A stretch of DNA of 64,000 bases from Helicobacter suis HS1 (GCF_026000295.1 NZ_AP026769.1:310001-374000); one strand, 5' to 3'; shown: positions 53,666 to 64,000, numbered from the stretch's first letter. The notes: generated by a model not told the origin, from the letters alone. Translations and numbers: made by a program.

Positions 53666-54970
53666 AGGAGAACAATACAGATGGTATTAGAATTACACCT
53701 TCCAGAGAACTTTAGTTTACTAGCAATAAAGGAGCTAGTACAGGGCATAAAAAAAGTTTGCCAAGAGTTAGAATCCAGATTGTAGGTGGGAATACTATTG
53801 TTTCTAAAAGTTTGAATTTAGCAGTAAACCTTTTAGCTAGCAGTGCAAACCCTTCTTGTGGCAAAAAAGCAGATGGTGGAGTTAACTAGATATACCAAAG
53901 GGCTAATAAGCAGAGCTCCTGCCAAATTAGCCTAGCGGACATAACGGCTCTATTAGCTGATCTCACAAAAAACCAGTTAGTAACCAGCATGGTGGAAACA
54001 GTAATACAACAAAAATTGCATGCCCTTAGTCTATACACTTTATAGAATTTTATAAGATTTTATGTGATTTTGTAGGTTTGTAAGAGCGGTTTGGGTGTGG
54101 TGAGCTCTGCTATCTTTGTAATACCGCCTATTTAGCGCCCCCTGCTAGCGTTATTTTCTTGAGGTTTTTTCTGGCACGCCACACGCTCACCACTTTTTAA
54201 TTTTAGCCTATTATACTCAAGTTATCTAAGCTTAAGACTATAATACTTAAACCCCTATTTAAGCCCCATTTAAGCTAGCCCTTTTTCCTTTCTTGACCTT
54301 AACTTTGACTCGTGCGGGAGCGGTGGTTTTAGTAGTAGCTTAGTGTGCAAGAGCTCTTGATCACCTTTAGAGCTCTCACACACCTTTAAACCCGCGCAAA
54401 ATAGGCATTTCTTAGGCGGTGTGGAGCTCCGGGCTAACCAACATCGCTTTCTTGTGTGGGGCTAATAAGTTCTTTTAGCTCTTCTTCTGCCTCTTGCTCC
54501 TCTGTAGCGGGGGCATTAGCAATTTCTAGTAATTCCTCCGTGCTCATCTCGGTGTAGTCGTTTTTGATTTCTTGTACTTTTAATGTCCCAACATTCCAAC
54601 ATGTGCCTACTTTAGCCTCCGGAGCGTGGCCTTATCCTCGCCCATGTGGTGAAGTGTATGTTTCTATGCCTGCTATTTCCACCACCTAGTCCCGCATTTT
54701 TTCCTCCCACATACCTTTTATTTTAAAAATCCCACTAGAAGAAATTTTACATGTAAAACTTTGTTAAGACGGGGTTAAAGCCCTCATGGGTAAGCCTAAT
54801 TTGCATTAGCCTATTGGCTAAAAACAGCCCTACGCTTGAAAGAGGGGGTAATTGCCACCTATGAGCAAATGCAAAATCTAGGGTCTGATTGTGTGGTGGT
54901 GGAAAAAATGCAAGAAAAAGTATACCCTACTAGTATTAGACTTGGTAATTTGAAAGATTTTTATCACTAA
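53666..54970. pseudogene. decayed prophage-like region
   Basis: No intact gene. Pieces: a 34-codon plus-strand ORF at 53681-53785 (MVLELHLPENFSLLAIKELV); minus-strand coding remnant at about 54440-54600 (MSTEELLEIANAPATEEQEA, then ELISPTQESDVG and a stop) resembling small phage head/tail-region proteins; and a plus-strand C terminus at about 54850-54970 (GSDCVVVEKMQEKVYPTSIR, ending DFYH). They look like leftovers of a Mu-like or other prophage. Confidence 0.5.
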
Positions 54971-55669
54971 TTAGATTTTGCGCGCAATTAAGAGTCCAAA
55001 ATTAACCCATTTAAATAGCACCTCTACAGTTTTAAAGCCGGCTTGCTCAAGCAAGGCTATGTTTTCTTGCAAACTGTAGGGTACAAGTACATTTTCCAAA
55101 GCTTCGCGCTTAAAACTAATTTCATTAAGGCTATAACCCTGAGCTTGTTTATAAAGATAGTAGAGGGCGATCATTTGTTTATCTAAGATACGATCTAAAC
55201 TCATCATCTTTTCGGCCACGACGACTACACCCCCGGGTTTGAGGTTTTCAAAAACACGACTCATTAGGCTCTGGCGCTGCAGTGGTCTAATAAATTGCAA
55301 AGTGTAGAGTAGTGCTATTGCTCCTGCCTCCTCTAAATTTGTCTGCAAAATATCCTCACAGCGCCAAGAAATGCAAAAATGCACGCATTTTTCTTGAGCC
55401 TTTTTAAGCATGGCCTGTGCGTTGTCTACGCCCACTAAGGGGGTTTGTGGATCTACTTTGGAAGCAAGGGTGGCTAAAAAATTACCCGTAGCACAGCCCA
55501 GATCGTAAACAACTCCGTTTAAATCCTGTGCTACAAAGTGGCTAGCTAGTTTAAGGGTTTCTTCATAGTAGGGGATAGAGCGCTCTAACATGTCATCAAA
55601 GACAGAGGCCACCTCTGCATCAAATTCAAAACGCTTAGGTAGAGCGCTACTAAAGAGAGTATCTTTCAA
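54971..55669 (-). CDS. cmoA: carboxy-SAM synthase
   Basis: Makes carboxy-S-adenosylmethionine from SAM and prephenate for the wobble uridine modification of tRNA. Seen: 232 aa with the SAM-fold motif [16 protein letters not shown] at about residue 54, [20 protein letters not shown] near the N terminus and [14 protein letters not shown], all characteristic of CmoA. Its start overlaps the thiG stop by 4 bases. It is the last gene of a minus-strand core cluster and borders decayed phage DNA. Confidence 0.92.
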   Translation of the reverse strand: MKDTLFSSALPKRFEFDAEVASVFDDMLERSIPYYEETLKLASHFVAQDLNGVVYDLGCATGNFLATLASKVDPQTPLVGVDNAQAMLKKAQEKCVHFCISWRCEDILQTNLEEAGAIALLYTLQFIRPLQRQSLMSRVFENLKPGGVVVVAEKMMSLDRILDKQMIALYYLYKQAQGYSLNEISFKREALENVLVPYSLQENIALLEQAGFKTVEVLFKWVNFGLLIARKI

Positions 55670-56445
55670 AGTTTAGCTAAACCAAAAACTGGAGAACTAG
55701 GGCTAGCATAGGCTTTTTTAGGGATACGACCGGCTAAATAACTTTTACGGCCAGCCAGTACAGCAAATTTCATGCTCTCAGCCATTAAAACCGGATTTTG
55801 GGCTAGTGCAATGGCTGAGTTAGTTAACACTCCATCAGCTCCAAGTTCCATAGCAATACTCGCATCTGAAGCACAGCCCACCCCCGCATCAACAATTACA
55901 GGTACGCTCACAGTCTCTTTAATAAAGCCAATGTTATAGCGGTTTTGAATCCCAAGACCACTCCCAATAGGCGAGGCTAAAGGCATGATCGCACTAGCAC
56001 CGGCCTCCTCTAGTTTTTTAGCCATAATTGGATCATCATTGGTATAAGCTAGCACACAAAAACCCTCTTTGGCTAAAGTTTCACAGGCGCTTAAAGTTTC
56101 TATCACATCAGGATAGAGTGTTCTCTCATCACCAATAATTTCAAGCTTAATAAAAGTAATACCTGTAGCTTCTTTAACAAGGCGAAAAAGGGCAAGCGCT
56201 TCTTTAGCGCTGTGGCAGCCGGCTGAATTGGGTAAAAAGCTAATATTGGTGTCTTTGAAGGTGTCTAGTAGATTCTCGCTACTTGAATCGGTGATATTAA
56301 CCCGTCTAACCGCAACGGTTAGCATTTCTGCCCCGCTAGCTAGAGTGGCCTCTTTAGTGGTGGCAAAGTCTTTATACTTGCCACTGCCCACGATAAGGCG
56401 AGAGGAAAAAGTTTGAGAACCGATGATGAGCGGATCGTGCATCAC
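55666..56445 (-). CDS. thiG: thiazole synthase
   Basis: Forms the thiazole phosphate ring of thiamine from deoxyxylulose phosphate, dehydroglycine and ThiS-thiocarboxylate. Seen: 259 aa, [15 protein letters not shown] at the start, [11 protein letters not shown] and [20 protein letters not shown], and the schiff-base Lys region. Overlaps cmoA by 4 bases; its start touches the sodB stop. No other thi genes are in the window. Confidence 0.96.
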   Translation of the reverse strand: MMHDPLIIGSQTFSSRLIVGSGKYKDFATTKEATLASGAEMLTVAVRRVNITDSSSENLLDTFKDTNISFLPNSAGCHSAKEALALFRLVKEATGITFIKLEIIGDERTLYPDVIETLSACETLAKEGFCVLAYTNDDPIMAKKLEEAGASAIMPLASPIGSGLGIQNRYNIGFIKETVSVPVIVDAGVGCASDASIAMELGADGVLTNSAIALAQNPVLMAESMKFAVLAGRKSYLAGRIPKKAYASPSSPVFGLAKL

Positions 56446-57086
56446 TAGGCTTTCTTATGCACAATTTGGTTGATGTAGTAGTCTACAGAACCCATTCCCT
56501 CTTTTTTAGCCCATTCCAAACATTGAGAAACAAAGGCCCAGTTAACATGGTGGTAGAATTTATCCAGATAGACCGGGCGGGCGTTTTTGTGATCAATATA
56601 GTAAGCATGTTCCCATACATCTACTACCAGAAGGGGGACTTTTTTATCCGTTACGGGGGTGTGGGCGTTGCTGGTTTGCACAATTTCAACTTTGCCATTA
56701 GTGGGGTTATAAACCGCCCAGTTCCAACCAGAGCCAAAAAGAGTCGTTGCGCTTTTAATAAAGGCTTCTTTAAAGGCTTCTAAAGAGCCATAATCGTGTT
56801 CTAAGGCACTTTTAAGTTCATCAGTCATTTCTGTAGCTTTAGGGCTTAAGCAATCCCAGTAAAAATCGTGGTTATAGATTTGGGCTGCGTTGTTAAAAAC
56901 ACCTCCGCTAGCCTTATTAATGATGCTAAAGAGATCGCTATCTTTGAATTCCCCCTCTTTAGTGAGGTTGTTAAGATTGTTGACATAACCTTGATGGTGT
57001 TTGCCATGGTGGAAATCAAAGGCCACAGGGCTTAAAAAATCTCCCATGCTATCTTTGCTGTAGGGCAAATCTCTTAAAACAAACAT
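56445..57086 (-). CDS. sodB: iron superoxide dismutase
   Basis: Destroys superoxide in the cytoplasm. Seen: 213 aa, with metal ligands in [14 protein letters not shown] (His about 27), [10 protein letters not shown] (His about 74) and [14 protein letters not shown] (Asp and His). Gln in place of the Mn-type residues fits the Fe form of H. pylori. AAGGAG precedes ATG, and a minus-strand TATAAT lies at 57116-57121. Followed without gap by thiG and cmoA. Confidence 0.97.
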   Translation of the reverse strand: MFVLRDLPYSKDSMGDFLSPVAFDFHHGKHHQGYVNNLNNLTKEGEFKDSDLFSIINKASGGVFNNAAQIYNHDFYWDCLSPKATEMTDELKSALEHDYGSLEAFKEAFIKSATTLFGSGWNWAVYNPTNGKVEIVQTSNAHTPVTDKKVPLLVVDVWEHAYYIDHKNARPVYLDKFYHHVNWAFVSQCLEWAKKEGMGSVDYYINQIVHKKA

Positions 57087-57115
57087 GCATACTCCTTATT
57101 CAAAAATGGAAAGTT

Positions 57116-57121
57116 ATTATA
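57116..57121 (-). promoter_or_regulatory. sodB promoter -10 box
   Basis: TATAAT on the minus strand, about 30 bases before the sodB start. Confidence 0.5.
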
Positions 57122-57155
57122 ATCACTTTAGCTACATTTTTGATAAATAGGAGAT

Positions 57156-57815
57156 TCAAGACTCTAAAAGCTTATCAAGCAAAAGAGAAGTTTGTTCTTG
57201 AAAAATTAAAATAGGGTCTTTGAGAGTGGAATTTAGGTAGTCAATGTAGGGCTTACTGGTTTGGTAATAAGAACGGGCATCAGGCATGTTGATAGTGATT
57301 TGATAATCTAGCTTATGGGTGCTAAGATAGTATTGGTTGAGCAATAAATCATTGATCATGCCTAGTTTACTTGGGCTAATGAGCAAAATCTTAGAACGCA
57401 AGGCAAGAGCTAGATCGATAATTTTAACCTTTTCATCTAAGGGCACTAATAACCCCCCCACTCCCTCAACAATTAAAAGATCACAACGCTCTTGCAAAGC
57501 TTTTAACTTCTTCTCAATTTGTTTAAAATCAATGGGTGGGAGGTGTGGCTCAAAGCGCGCAGCCACAAAAGGACTAGCCGGTAAAACATAGCGGTAAAAA
57601 CTAATATCTTCCATGCGGAGATTTTCATCTACATGGAGATTTTCCTCTAAAAATAAACCCCCATCTCCTAAGCCTCCTTGTTGCACGCCACTTTCAATGG
57701 GTTTTGCTAAGAGTGTTTTAATCCCCTTTTCATTATAAAGTTTAGCCATTTGCTTAGCTAAGGTTGTCTTTCCCACTCCCGTATTAGTTGCGCTCACAAA
57801 AATAGAACGGTACAT
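57156..57815 (-). CDS. bioD: dethiobiotin synthetase
   Basis: ATP-dependent closure of the ureido ring in biotin synthesis. Seen: 219 aa, P-loop FVSATNTGVGKTTLAKQMAK at the N terminus, LAKPIESGVQ and LLIVEGVGGLLVPL. A C7 run (G7 in the gene) encodes the GVGG stretch. It stands alone, divergent from usp; the same neighbours occur in H. pylori (HP0029). Confidence 0.95.
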   Translation of the reverse strand: MYRSIFVSATNTGVGKTTLAKQMAKLYNEKGIKTLLAKPIESGVQQGGLGDGGLFLEENLHVDENLRMEDISFYRYVLPASPFVAARFEPHLPPIDFKQIEKKLKALQERCDLLIVEGVGGLLVPLDEKVKIIDLALALRSKILLISPSKLGMINDLLLNQYYLSTHKLDYQITINMPDARSYYQTSKPYIDYLNSTLKDPILIFQEQTSLLLDKLLES

Positions 57816-57844
57816 GACTTAATCCTTGCAGTGGTGTAGGCATT

Positions 57845-57897
57845 ATTATAAACCACGAACTCCAATAACGATACTTTTAAGTTTAACTTTTTTATAA
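57845..57897. promoter_or_regulatory. divergent promoters of bioD and usp
   Basis: TATAAT on the minus strand at 57845-57850 (bioD) and on the plus strand at 57892-57897 (usp-clpA). Confidence 0.5.
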
Positions 57898-57923
57898 TTA
57901 ACGCGCATAAAATGCTGTAAGGA

Positions 57924-58346
57924 TTGGCCATGCTTAGAGTGCTTTTTGGAATCAGCGATACACAGGAGTGTAGAAGCGGTGTAGATGCGGCGATTAGATT
58001 ATTCTCTAGAATCAAGGGCGTGCACTTTACGCTAGTGCATGTAAGTCCAGAGGTGTTAATTTATCCGGAGAGTGGAATCATGAATTATAGCCAAACAGAA
58101 GTCGTAGCCAATGAGCAATCTAGTAAACTCATTGAAGAATTTACACAACTCTTTACCCAACAACAAATTGCCTGCGAAGCGGTTTTAAAAATGGGTAATC
58201 CGGTAGATGTGGTGTTGGAGATGGCCCCCGGCTTTGATCTCTTAGTAATTGGAGCTAGCGAATCCTCTATGTTTTATAAACTTTTTGGATCGCATCAGAA
58301 TAGTTTTATTGATAACTCGCCTATTCCTGTTTTGGTGGCTAAGTAA
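57924..58346 (+). CDS. universal stress protein (UspA family)
   Basis: Seen: 140 aa, VLFGISDTQECRSGVDAAIR at the start, VHFTLVHVSPE, and LLVIGASESSMFYKLFGSHQ near the end: the G-2x-G-9x-G(S) nucleotide-binding pattern in slightly changed form. Its stop overlaps the clpA ATG (TAATG), so they are co-translated. The role in stress tolerance is from the family. Confidence 0.88.
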   Translation: MAMLRVLFGISDTQECRSGVDAAIRLFSRIKGVHFTLVHVSPEVLIYPESGIMNYSQTEVVANEQSSKLIEEFTQLFTQQQIACEAVLKMGNPVDVVLEMAPGFDLLVIGASESSMFYKLFGSHQNSFIDNSPIPVLVAK

Positions 58347-60571
58347 TGCCACCCATTACAACTAGACTTAATCGTCTCCTTAATGCTGCTTTGGCTTTGG
58401 CTACTAAATTATCCCACCGCTACATCACTCCCGAACATGTCCTTTTTATCATGCTCAATGATAAAGAGATACAAGGGTTTTTAAGGCATTTAGATATTGA
58501 CATCACAGAAGCCAAGCAGTTAGCCCAAAATTACCTAGTTGAGCATGTCTCTACCTATGAAAATGCTTTAGAAGGCCATGGCAAGATTCCAACTAATGAT
58601 GAACAACTTGCTAAGCTCTTTCAGAGTCTAAGCCGTTATGCTAAAGAAATGCCCTACAAGGTTTTAGATGTACAGGATTTACTCTGGCTCATGGTAGAAA
58701 AAATCCCATGCTATGCTACTGATATTATTAAATCCTACGGGGTAGATGGCCCTAAGATTTTAGAACAACCTCCCCTTGCCTTTTCTAAAGAAAAAACCTC
58801 TGCGCTTAAAAAATTTGCTAGAAATTTAAATGCTTTAGCCGCAGATCACGCCATTGATCCGGTATCCCATCGCGATGCTGAAATCCAAAAAGTAATTGAA
58901 GTTTTGGGTCGGCGTAAGAAAAATAACCCTTTGTTGGTGGGTGAACCGGGTGTGGGAAAAACCGCCATTGCTGAGGGGTTGGCTCTCAAGATTGTAGAGC
59001 GCAATGTGCCTAAATTTTTATACGATTATCGTATCTATGCGCTAGATTTAAGTGGCATGGTAGCGGGGACAAAATACCGCGGGGAATTTGAAAAACGACT
59101 CAAAAAAACCCTAAAAGAATTGCAAAAAAACCCCAAAAATATTCTTTTTATTGATGAAATCCACACAGTTTTAGGCTCTGGAGCTTCTAGTGCTGGATCA
59201 TTAGACGGGGCTAATATTTTAAAGCCCATGCTAGCTGATGGGAGTTTAAGTTGTATCGGAGCCACTACCTTTGATGAGTTTAGAGCGGTGTTTGAAAAAG
59301 ACAAAGCTTTTTGCCGCCGTTTTAGTAAGATTGATATTTTAGAGCCCTCTAAACAAGATTGTTACGCGATTTTAGACGATCTCTCTGGCTATTATGAAAA
59401 ACACCATAAGGTACACTACACCAAAGAGGCGCTAAAGGCATGTGTGGATCTTTCTGTGCGCTATTTGCATGAAAATTTTCTTCCGGATAAGGCTATTGAT
59501 CTAATGGACATGGCAGGTTCTTTTAAAAAGATTTATGCCCCGGGTAGTAATACCCCCACTATCTCTAAAAATGATATTGAAAATGTGCTTTCCTTTAAAA
59601 TTGATATTCCAAAATCTCATATCAGTTTTGAGAAGAAAAACCATTTAAAAAACCTAGAGGAACAGATTAAAAAAGAGGTTTTTGCCCAAGAGATAGCCAT
59701 TTCTAAACTAGTCAGCGCTATTAAAATCCATGCCTCCGGTCTTATTGCTACAAAAAAACCTGTGGCTAGTTTTTTATTTGTAGGGCCTAGTGGGGTGGGT
59801 AAAACAGAATTAGCCAAAGTCCTAGCCAAACATATGCATTTGCATTTAGAACGGTTTGATATGAGCGAATACAAAGAAGCCCATAGCATTTCTAAGCTTA
59901 TCGGCGCACCTTCGGGTTATGTGGGCTTTGAGCAGGGCGGGCTTTTGATCAATGCGATTAGAAAACACCCCCGTTGTGTGCTTTTGCTTGATGAAATTGA
60001 AAAAGCCCACCCCAATATTTACGATTTACTCTTGCAGATTACAGATAATGCTAGCCTCACAGATAATAGCGGTAAAAAAGGAGATTTTAGCCACGCTATT
60101 TTGATTTTAACTTCCAACGCAGGCAGTGATGCATTAGGGCAAATGGGCTTTTTAGAAGATCACACCCACAAATACCAAAAAGCTCTTAAAGAATTACTCA
60201 GTCCAGAGTTGCGCTCCAGATTAGATGCTATTCTGACTTTTAAACCTCTTAGTTTAGAGAATTTAGAAAGCATTGTGCAAAAAGAATGCAAAAAATTAGA
60301 GGCGCTTTTAACCCCTAGAAATGTCAGTTTATCTTTAGAAAAACAGGCTATCACGCACTTGGCCAATTTATGTTTAAAAGACCCATTGGGCGCGCGGGTG
60401 GTGGAAAAATTAGTGCATACACATATCAAAGTCCCGCTTAGCGATGCGATTTTATTTGGTGAACTCAAAGATGGAGGGAGTGCTAGGGTTATCTTGCGTA
60501 ACCAAAATATCCAAGTTGTATCCACCCCTCTTTCGCGCAAGATTCGCAAGAAAACCACCCCAACATCTTAA
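58346..60571 (+). CDS. clpA: ClpA ATPase subunit of the Clp protease
   Basis: Unfolds proteins and feeds them to ClpP. Seen: 741 aa; an N-terminal Clp-N domain, first AAA module with [16 protein letters not shown] (about residue 198) and [14 protein letters not shown], second module with [13 protein letters not shown] (about 479) and [11 protein letters not shown]. It lies directly behind usp. In H. pylori I recall a clpS gene between these two; here there is none, so the adaptor is missing from this place. Confidence 0.95.
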   Translation: MPPITTRLNRLLNAALALATKLSHRYITPEHVLFIMLNDKEIQGFLRHLDIDITEAKQLAQNYLVEHVSTYENALEGHGKIPTNDEQLAKLFQSLSRYAKEMPYKVLDVQDLLWLMVEKIPCYATDIIKSYGVDGPKILEQPPLAFSKEKTSALKKFARNLNALAADHAIDPVSHRDAEIQKVIEVLGRRKKNNPLLVGEPGVGKTAIAEGLALKIVERNVPKFLYDYRIYALDLSGMVAGTKYRGEFEKRLKKTLKELQKNPKNILFIDEIHTVLGSGASSAGSLDGANILKPMLADGSLSCIGATTFDEFRAVFEKDKAFCRRFSKIDILEPSKQDCYAILDDLSGYYEKHHKVHYTKEALKACVDLSVRYLHENFLPDKAIDLMDMAGSFKKIYAPGSNTPTISKNDIENVLSFKIDIPKSHISFEKKNHLKNLEEQIKKEVFAQEIAISKLVSAIKIHASGLIATKKPVASFLFVGPSGVGKTELAKVLAKHMHLHLERFDMSEYKEAHSISKLIGAPSGYVGFEQGGLLINAIRKHPRCVLLLDEIEKAHPNIYDLLLQITDNASLTDNSGKKGDFSHAILILTSNAGSDALGQMGFLEDHTHKYQKALKELLSPELRSRLDAILTFKPLSLENLESIVQKECKKLEALLTPRNVSLSLEKQAITHLANLCLKDPLGARVVEKLVHTHIKVPLSDAILFGELKDGGSARVILRNQNIQVVSTPLSRKIRKKTTPTS

Positions 60572-60579
60572 GGAAAGGG

Positions 60580-60933
60580 ATGGTAGAAGTTTTGTATAGC
60601 AAGATCCACCGCGCTGTGGTTACAGATGCTAATCTCAATTATCAAGGATCAATCACCATTGGTAAGCGCTTAGTGGAGTTAGCTAAATTAGCCCCTTGGA
60701 TGAAAGTAGATGTACTTAATGTCAATAATGGGATGCGCTTTAGTACCTATGTGATTGTGGGGGAAAAGGATTATGAAGTTTGTATCAATGGAGCGGCTAG
60801 CCGTTTGGTTCAGATAGAGGATTTAGTGATTATCATCGCCTATATTTCTATCCCTTTTGAACGCCTTAACACCCACAAGCCCCATATTGTGTTTCTCGGG
60901 GCTAACAATATCCCTAAGGAAGATTCATGTTAG
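60580..60933 (+). CDS. panD: aspartate 1-decarboxylase
   Basis: Makes beta-alanine for pantothenate. Seen: 117 aa with the self-cleavage site at Gly-Ser in [14 protein letters not shown] (about residue 24-25), which yields the pyruvoyl group, and [20 protein letters not shown] precedes ATG. Overlaps the ybaB-like gene by 7 bases. Confidence 0.97.
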   Translation: MVEVLYSKIHRAVVTDANLNYQGSITIGKRLVELAKLAPWMKVDVLNVNNGMRFSTYVIVGEKDYEVCINGAASRLVQIEDLVIIIAYISIPFERLNTHKPHIVFLGANNIPKEDSC

Positions 60934-61229
60934 ATTTTAGCCAGTTTGGCGGACTTCTCTCTAGTTTACAAGAACAGATTAAAGACATGGAGGAGAAGAA
61001 TAAAAATACAGAATTTAGCGCCAAAAGTGGGGGAGGGCTTGTAAAAATTAAACTTAATGGAGCGGGTGAATTATTAGATATTCAGATTGATGATAGTCTA
61101 TTAGAGGATAAAGAAGCCTTGCAGATTTATCTAATGAGTGCGATTAATGAGGCGTATAAAAATATGGAAGAGGGGCGCAAAAACGCAACTCTTGGTATGC
61201 TAGGTGGTTTAAACCCCTTTGCTAAGTAA
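60927..61229 (+). CDS. YbaB/EbfC-family nucleoid-associated protein
   Basis: Seen: 100 aa, coiled-coil start ([17 protein letters not shown]), then [20 protein letters not shown] and [17 protein letters not shown], the usual DNA-binding dimer fold. Here it is placed between panD and the PDZ gene, not with dnaX-recR. The same order is found in H. pylori (HP0035). Confidence 0.92.
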   Translation: MLDFSQFGGLLSSLQEQIKDMEEKNKNTEFSAKSGGGLVKIKLNGAGELLDIQIDDSLLEDKEALQIYLMSAINEAYKNMEEGRKNATLGMLGGLNPFAK

Positions 61230-62235
61230 GTATTTTTTTTTACTCCTATGGGCTAGTTCTCTTTATGCCTATAATTTTTCTCATTGCCAAGAATACTATA
61301 AACTAGCTAGCCGTCCGGGTAGTATATCTTTATTCTGGGAGGGAAAACAAGTGGCCTTTGTACATGGCAGTGTACCCAAAGGGGTTAAAATTCTTAAAGC
61401 CGATCCTTTTGTTGGTTTTTATCTCATTAAAGCCCCCCCTACTAAATTTGCCTACAGCCTCTTAGATATTAATGAGCAAGCTTATAAACACCCACTGGCC
61501 AGTATAGGAAGCCATGACGCAAGACCCGGGAGTATCCTAGCGCGCCAACGGGGTTTTTTAACTTATGCTAGATTTTCTGCTCCCATGCCAGCTAATGCTG
61601 TGGTGAGTAATATCTGCTATCAAATTTATGGAATAGGGGTGGGGAATAGAGAAAACGCCTTTATAGAGAGTGGCTATATCAAACGCTTTTTATCCCAAAA
61701 TAGCCCTTATTATGGAGATATTGGCGTGCGGGTAAAAGAGCAAGGAGGGGTTATGGTGGAGAGTGTGGATCCTTTTTTTACTAATAATCCTTTTTTAGAA
61801 AAAGATGTGATCATAAAAATTAACAACCAGTCTATCACTAGTACCGGCCATTTTGAATGGCTAGTGAGTAATCTCCCTTTTAAACGGGTAATTAGTGTCC
61901 AAATTCGCCGCAGGGGGCAATTACAAACCCTAACCGTACGGGTAGATAAGCGCTATGGGGGTTTTTTACTCCCCGATAGTTTTTTAGAGCGTTTTGTTAA
62001 AATCAACGAGCATTTTGTGATCACGGCTCTACACAAAAACAGACCACAAGCTCTTAGAAATTTACACCTTGGCGATCAAATCCTTTGGATTAACCGCAAG
62101 CCCATTGCCTCCTCTAGCGCTAATTTCACCCAAAAACTACGCGCTTTGCGCCAAGCTTTTAGCCATGCCTACATGCAAGGGCGGATTGAAATGTTGATTC
62201 TAAGAAAGGGTTTTGAATTCTATGTCCGCCTCTAA
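61219..62235 (+). CDS. exported PDZ-domain protein of unknown function
   Basis: Seen: 338 aa, signal peptide [17 protein letters not shown] from a TTG start that overlaps the preceding gene by 11 bases. Two PDZ-like segments are visible, at about 175-225 (VMVESVDPFFTNNPFLEKDV) and at about 262-310 (LHKNRPQALRNLHLGDQILW). No protease domain is present. Corresponds in place to HP0036 of H. pylori. Probably periplasmic. Confidence 0.75.
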   Translation: MLSKYFFLLLWASSLYAYNFSHCQEYYKLASRPGSISLFWEGKQVAFVHGSVPKGVKILKADPFVGFYLIKAPPTKFAYSLLDINEQAYKHPLASIGSHDARPGSILARQRGFLTYARFSAPMPANAVVSNICYQIYGIGVGNRENAFIESGYIKRFLSQNSPYYGDIGVRVKEQGGVMVESVDPFFTNNPFLEKDVIIKINNQSITSTGHFEWLVSNLPFKRVISVQIRRRGQLQTLTVRVDKRYGGFLLPDSFLERFVKINEHFVITALHKNRPQALRNLHLGDQILWINRKPIASSSANFTQKLRALRQAFSHAYMQGRIEMLILRKGFEFYVRL

Positions 62236-63112
62236 ATTACGCGCTTATGAAAACCTTTGCCAAGACTTTGAGGTGTATTTAAAACATGCAAAACCTAAAC
62301 TAAAGAGTTTCCACCCCACTTTTGAACAAGCCTTTTGGGAAATGCTTTTAAATGGGGGGAAGCGTTTTAGACCAAAATTACTTTTAGCGGTGCTTAGTTC
62401 TTTTATGCGTTCTCATCTGATGATTAAAAATGCCTTCCCCATAGCGCTAGCCTTAGAAGTTTTACACACCTATTCACTTATCCATGACGATTTACCTTGT
62501 ATGGATAATGCACCCTTACGCCGCTACCACCCTACTTTACATGTAAGCTATGGTGTAACAGTAGCAACTTTAGTAGGCGATGGGCTAAATACCTATGCCT
62601 TTGAACTCCTCTCTAGCGCGAGATTACCAAATGCATTAAAAGTCTCTTTAATTAGCACTCTAGCCCATTGTGGCGGGGTTTTTGGCATGGTGCTAGGTCA
62701 GGCTATAGATTGTTATTTTGAGCATAAACCCCTTCTAAGAGAACAACTAGAAATTCTACACACCCTAAAAACGGCTAAACTCATTGCCGCTAGTCTTAAA
62801 ATGGGCGCGCTTATTGCTAAGAAATATGCCCGCACCCCTACTAATTTACCCACCACTCTTTTTAATTTTGGGCTTAAACTTGGGTTATTCTTTCAGGTAC
62901 GCGATGACATCATTGATCGCACAAAAAGCCCTGAAGAATCGGGTAAAAGCACCCAACTAGATACTTTTAAAAATAACTATGTCAATTTATTAGGCCTTAA
63001 GGGGGCACAAGATTATCTTAAAACTTTACAAACAGAATTGAAAGCCACCCTTAATACTCTCCCACCCTTGTTAGCCTTGCATTTACAAACCCTTTTAGAG
63101 AGCTTAGCATGA
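62222..63112 (+). CDS. ispA: polyprenyl (farnesyl) diphosphate synthase
   Basis: Condenses isoprenoid diphosphates. Seen: first Asp-rich motif SLIHDDLPCMDNAPLRR at about residue 85 and the second in FFQVRDDIIDRTKSPEES, with NGGKRFRPKLLLAVL earlier. ATG 62222 (MSASKLRAYENL) is preferred to the TTG 9 bases earlier. It overlaps the PDZ gene by 14 bases and surE by 4. The DDxxD spacing with only two residues between is of the bacterial short-chain type. Confidence 0.94.
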   Translation: MSASKLRAYENLCQDFEVYLKHAKPKLKSFHPTFEQAFWEMLLNGGKRFRPKLLLAVLSSFMRSHLMIKNAFPIALALEVLHTYSLIHDDLPCMDNAPLRRYHPTLHVSYGVTVATLVGDGLNTYAFELLSSARLPNALKVSLISTLAHCGGVFGMVLGQAIDCYFEHKPLLREQLEILHTLKTAKLIAASLKMGALIAKKYARTPTNLPTTLFNFGLKLGLFFQVRDDIIDRTKSPEESGKSTQLDTFKNNYVNLLGLKGAQDYLKTLQTELKATLNTLPPLLALHLQTLLESLA

Positions 63113-63882
63113 AACCTCTTGTCTTACTCACCAACGATGATGGGTATGAAGCTAGGGGGCTTTTGGCATTAAAAGATGCCTTAGAAGAAGTGGCAGAAGT
63201 GATGGTAGTTGCTCCCAAAAATGAAAAGTCTGCCTGCGGGCATGGAATCACCACTATGTTACCTTTGCGCATGGAACAAATAGGGCCGCAGTATTACCGG
63301 GTAGATGATGGCACACCTAGCGATTGTGTTTGTTTAGCCCTCTTTTTGAGTAAACGCCCCTTTGATTTAGTTATCTCAGGGATTAATCATGGCTCTAACA
63401 TGGGCGAAGATGTACTTTATTCAGGCACAGTAGCTGGGGCTATTGAGGGTACAATTCATAATATCCCCTCTATTGCGATTTCACAGTACATCAAAGATTA
63501 TAAACATTTTGCAGCCCATGACTTTAGTCTAGCTAAACAGATAGCTTGTAAACTTTTACACCTCTATCTCACACAAGGCTTTCCCTTTAAAGGGCGTAAA
63601 TTTCTCAATGTGAATATCCCCTACATACAGCCCACAGAGTGCAAGGGAATTAAAATCACCCAAAAAGGAATGCGGCTTTATAAAAATAATATCCATTCTA
63701 AACAAGATCCAAAGGGCAGACAATATTGTTGGTTAGGGCCTAATTCTTTATACTGGGAAGAGCGCGATCAAGTGCTCTTGAATGATTTTAAAGCCATTGA
63801 GCAAAACTATGTTTCCATTACCCCTATCACGCTTAACATGACTAGCTATGCAGATATAAAGACTTTGGAGGGGTGGATTTGA
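63109..63882 (+). CDS. surE: 5'-nucleotidase SurE
   Basis: Dephosphorylates nucleoside monophosphates. Seen: 257 aa, VLLTNDDGYEARGLLALKDA with the metal-binding Asp-Asp pair, VVAPKNEKSACGHGITTMLP, DGTPSDCVCLALF and LVISGINHGSNMGEDVLYSG. Overlaps ispA by ATGA. ispA-surE is the H. pylori order (HP0929-HP0930). Confidence 0.97.
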   Translation: MKPLVLLTNDDGYEARGLLALKDALEEVAEVMVVAPKNEKSACGHGITTMLPLRMEQIGPQYYRVDDGTPSDCVCLALFLSKRPFDLVISGINHGSNMGEDVLYSGTVAGAIEGTIHNIPSIAISQYIKDYKHFAAHDFSLAKQIACKLLHLYLTQGFPFKGRKFLNVNIPYIQPTECKGIKITQKGMRLYKNNIHSKQDPKGRQYCWLGPNSLYWEERDQVLLNDFKAIEQNYVSITPITLNMTSYADIKTLEGWI

Positions 63883-63937
63883 TACATTTACCCATAACCC
63901 TAGCACACATGCTAAAACTTATAGTAAAATGGGGGTT

Positions 63938-64000
63938 ATGAAAGCAGCTTTACGCCTTTTATCATTGTTACTGCCCTTGCTTGGCTTTACCGGTTGCCAC
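63938..64000 (+). CDS. lipoprotein, N-terminal part only
   Basis: MKAALRLLSLLLPLLGFTGC: signal peptide with lipobox LGFTGC running off the window. ATG 63929 is open in the same frame. Nothing can be said of the mature part. Confidence 0.55.
   Translation, partial: MKAALRLLSLLLPLLGFTGCH

Noticed and set aside
1-64000. tRNA or rRNA genes at element borders
   Set aside because: No cloverleaf-like sequence or conserved rRNA stretch was noticed on reading; none is claimed.

Overview
The window looks like the chromosome of a gastric Helicobacter other than, but related to, H. pylori. The core blocks keep H. pylori gene neighbourhoods (fumC-crdA-crdB-czcB-czcA; bioD, a universal stress protein, clpA, panD, ybaB; ispA-surE). 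The accessory DNA is of the TnPZ / ICEHptfs plasticity-zone type, with XerT recombinase, VirB-type conjugation genes, a CtkA-like kinase, IS605/IS608- and IS607-family elements and prophage debris. The species is not fixed by anything I can see.

Layout. 1-21.3 kb: TnPZ-like element copy 1, with a broken giant helicase, type IA topoisomerase, CtkA/HipA-like kinase, Fic protein, ParA plus a small DNA-binding partner, an ArdC-like protein, a second Fic, a 520-aa Gln-rich protein, a TOPRIM/primase-like gene, VirB6, an EexN-like lipoprotein, VirB5-like genes and a frameshifted xerT. 21.8-31.1 kb: a type II restriction-modification pair, fumC and the crd/czc metal efflux operon (core). 31.3-42.7 kb: a junkyard of prophage pieces, hicA joined to an IS607-type tnpA-tnpB, an AbiE-like pair, Fic/Doc toxins, a truncated type III Res gene and an IS608-like element. 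42.8-52.3 kb: TnPZ-like copy 2, nearly identical to copy 1 over two blocks but with different cargo, an intact virB6 and xerT, a box array, a candidate oriT and the relaxase. 52.6-55.0 kb: a broken VWA gene and decayed phage DNA. 55.0-64.0 kb: compact core genes (cmoA, thiG, sodB, bioD, usp, clpA, panD, ybaB, a PDZ protein, ispA, surE).

How it fits together. The conjugation genes, relaxase, ArdC-like antirestriction protein, helicase, CtkA-like kinase and three of the five Fic/Doc-type proteins (plus one decayed one) end in short Arg/Lys-rich tails, often after Pro/Ser. The relaxase, the ArdC-like protein and the 520-aa protein also share a short Gln-rich helical module. ParA, XerT, VirB6 and the core proteins lack the tail. 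I infer a common type IV secretion signal carried by DNA-transfer proteins and toxin/effector enzymes alike.

A second pattern is technical or mutational. At least eleven 20-136 bp stretches are copies of sequence 416-446 bp downstream, in direct orientation, and one 435-bp deletion has the same step length. They account for several broken genes and occur only in accessory DNA. This could be an assembly fault or an unusual templated process; raw long reads would decide.
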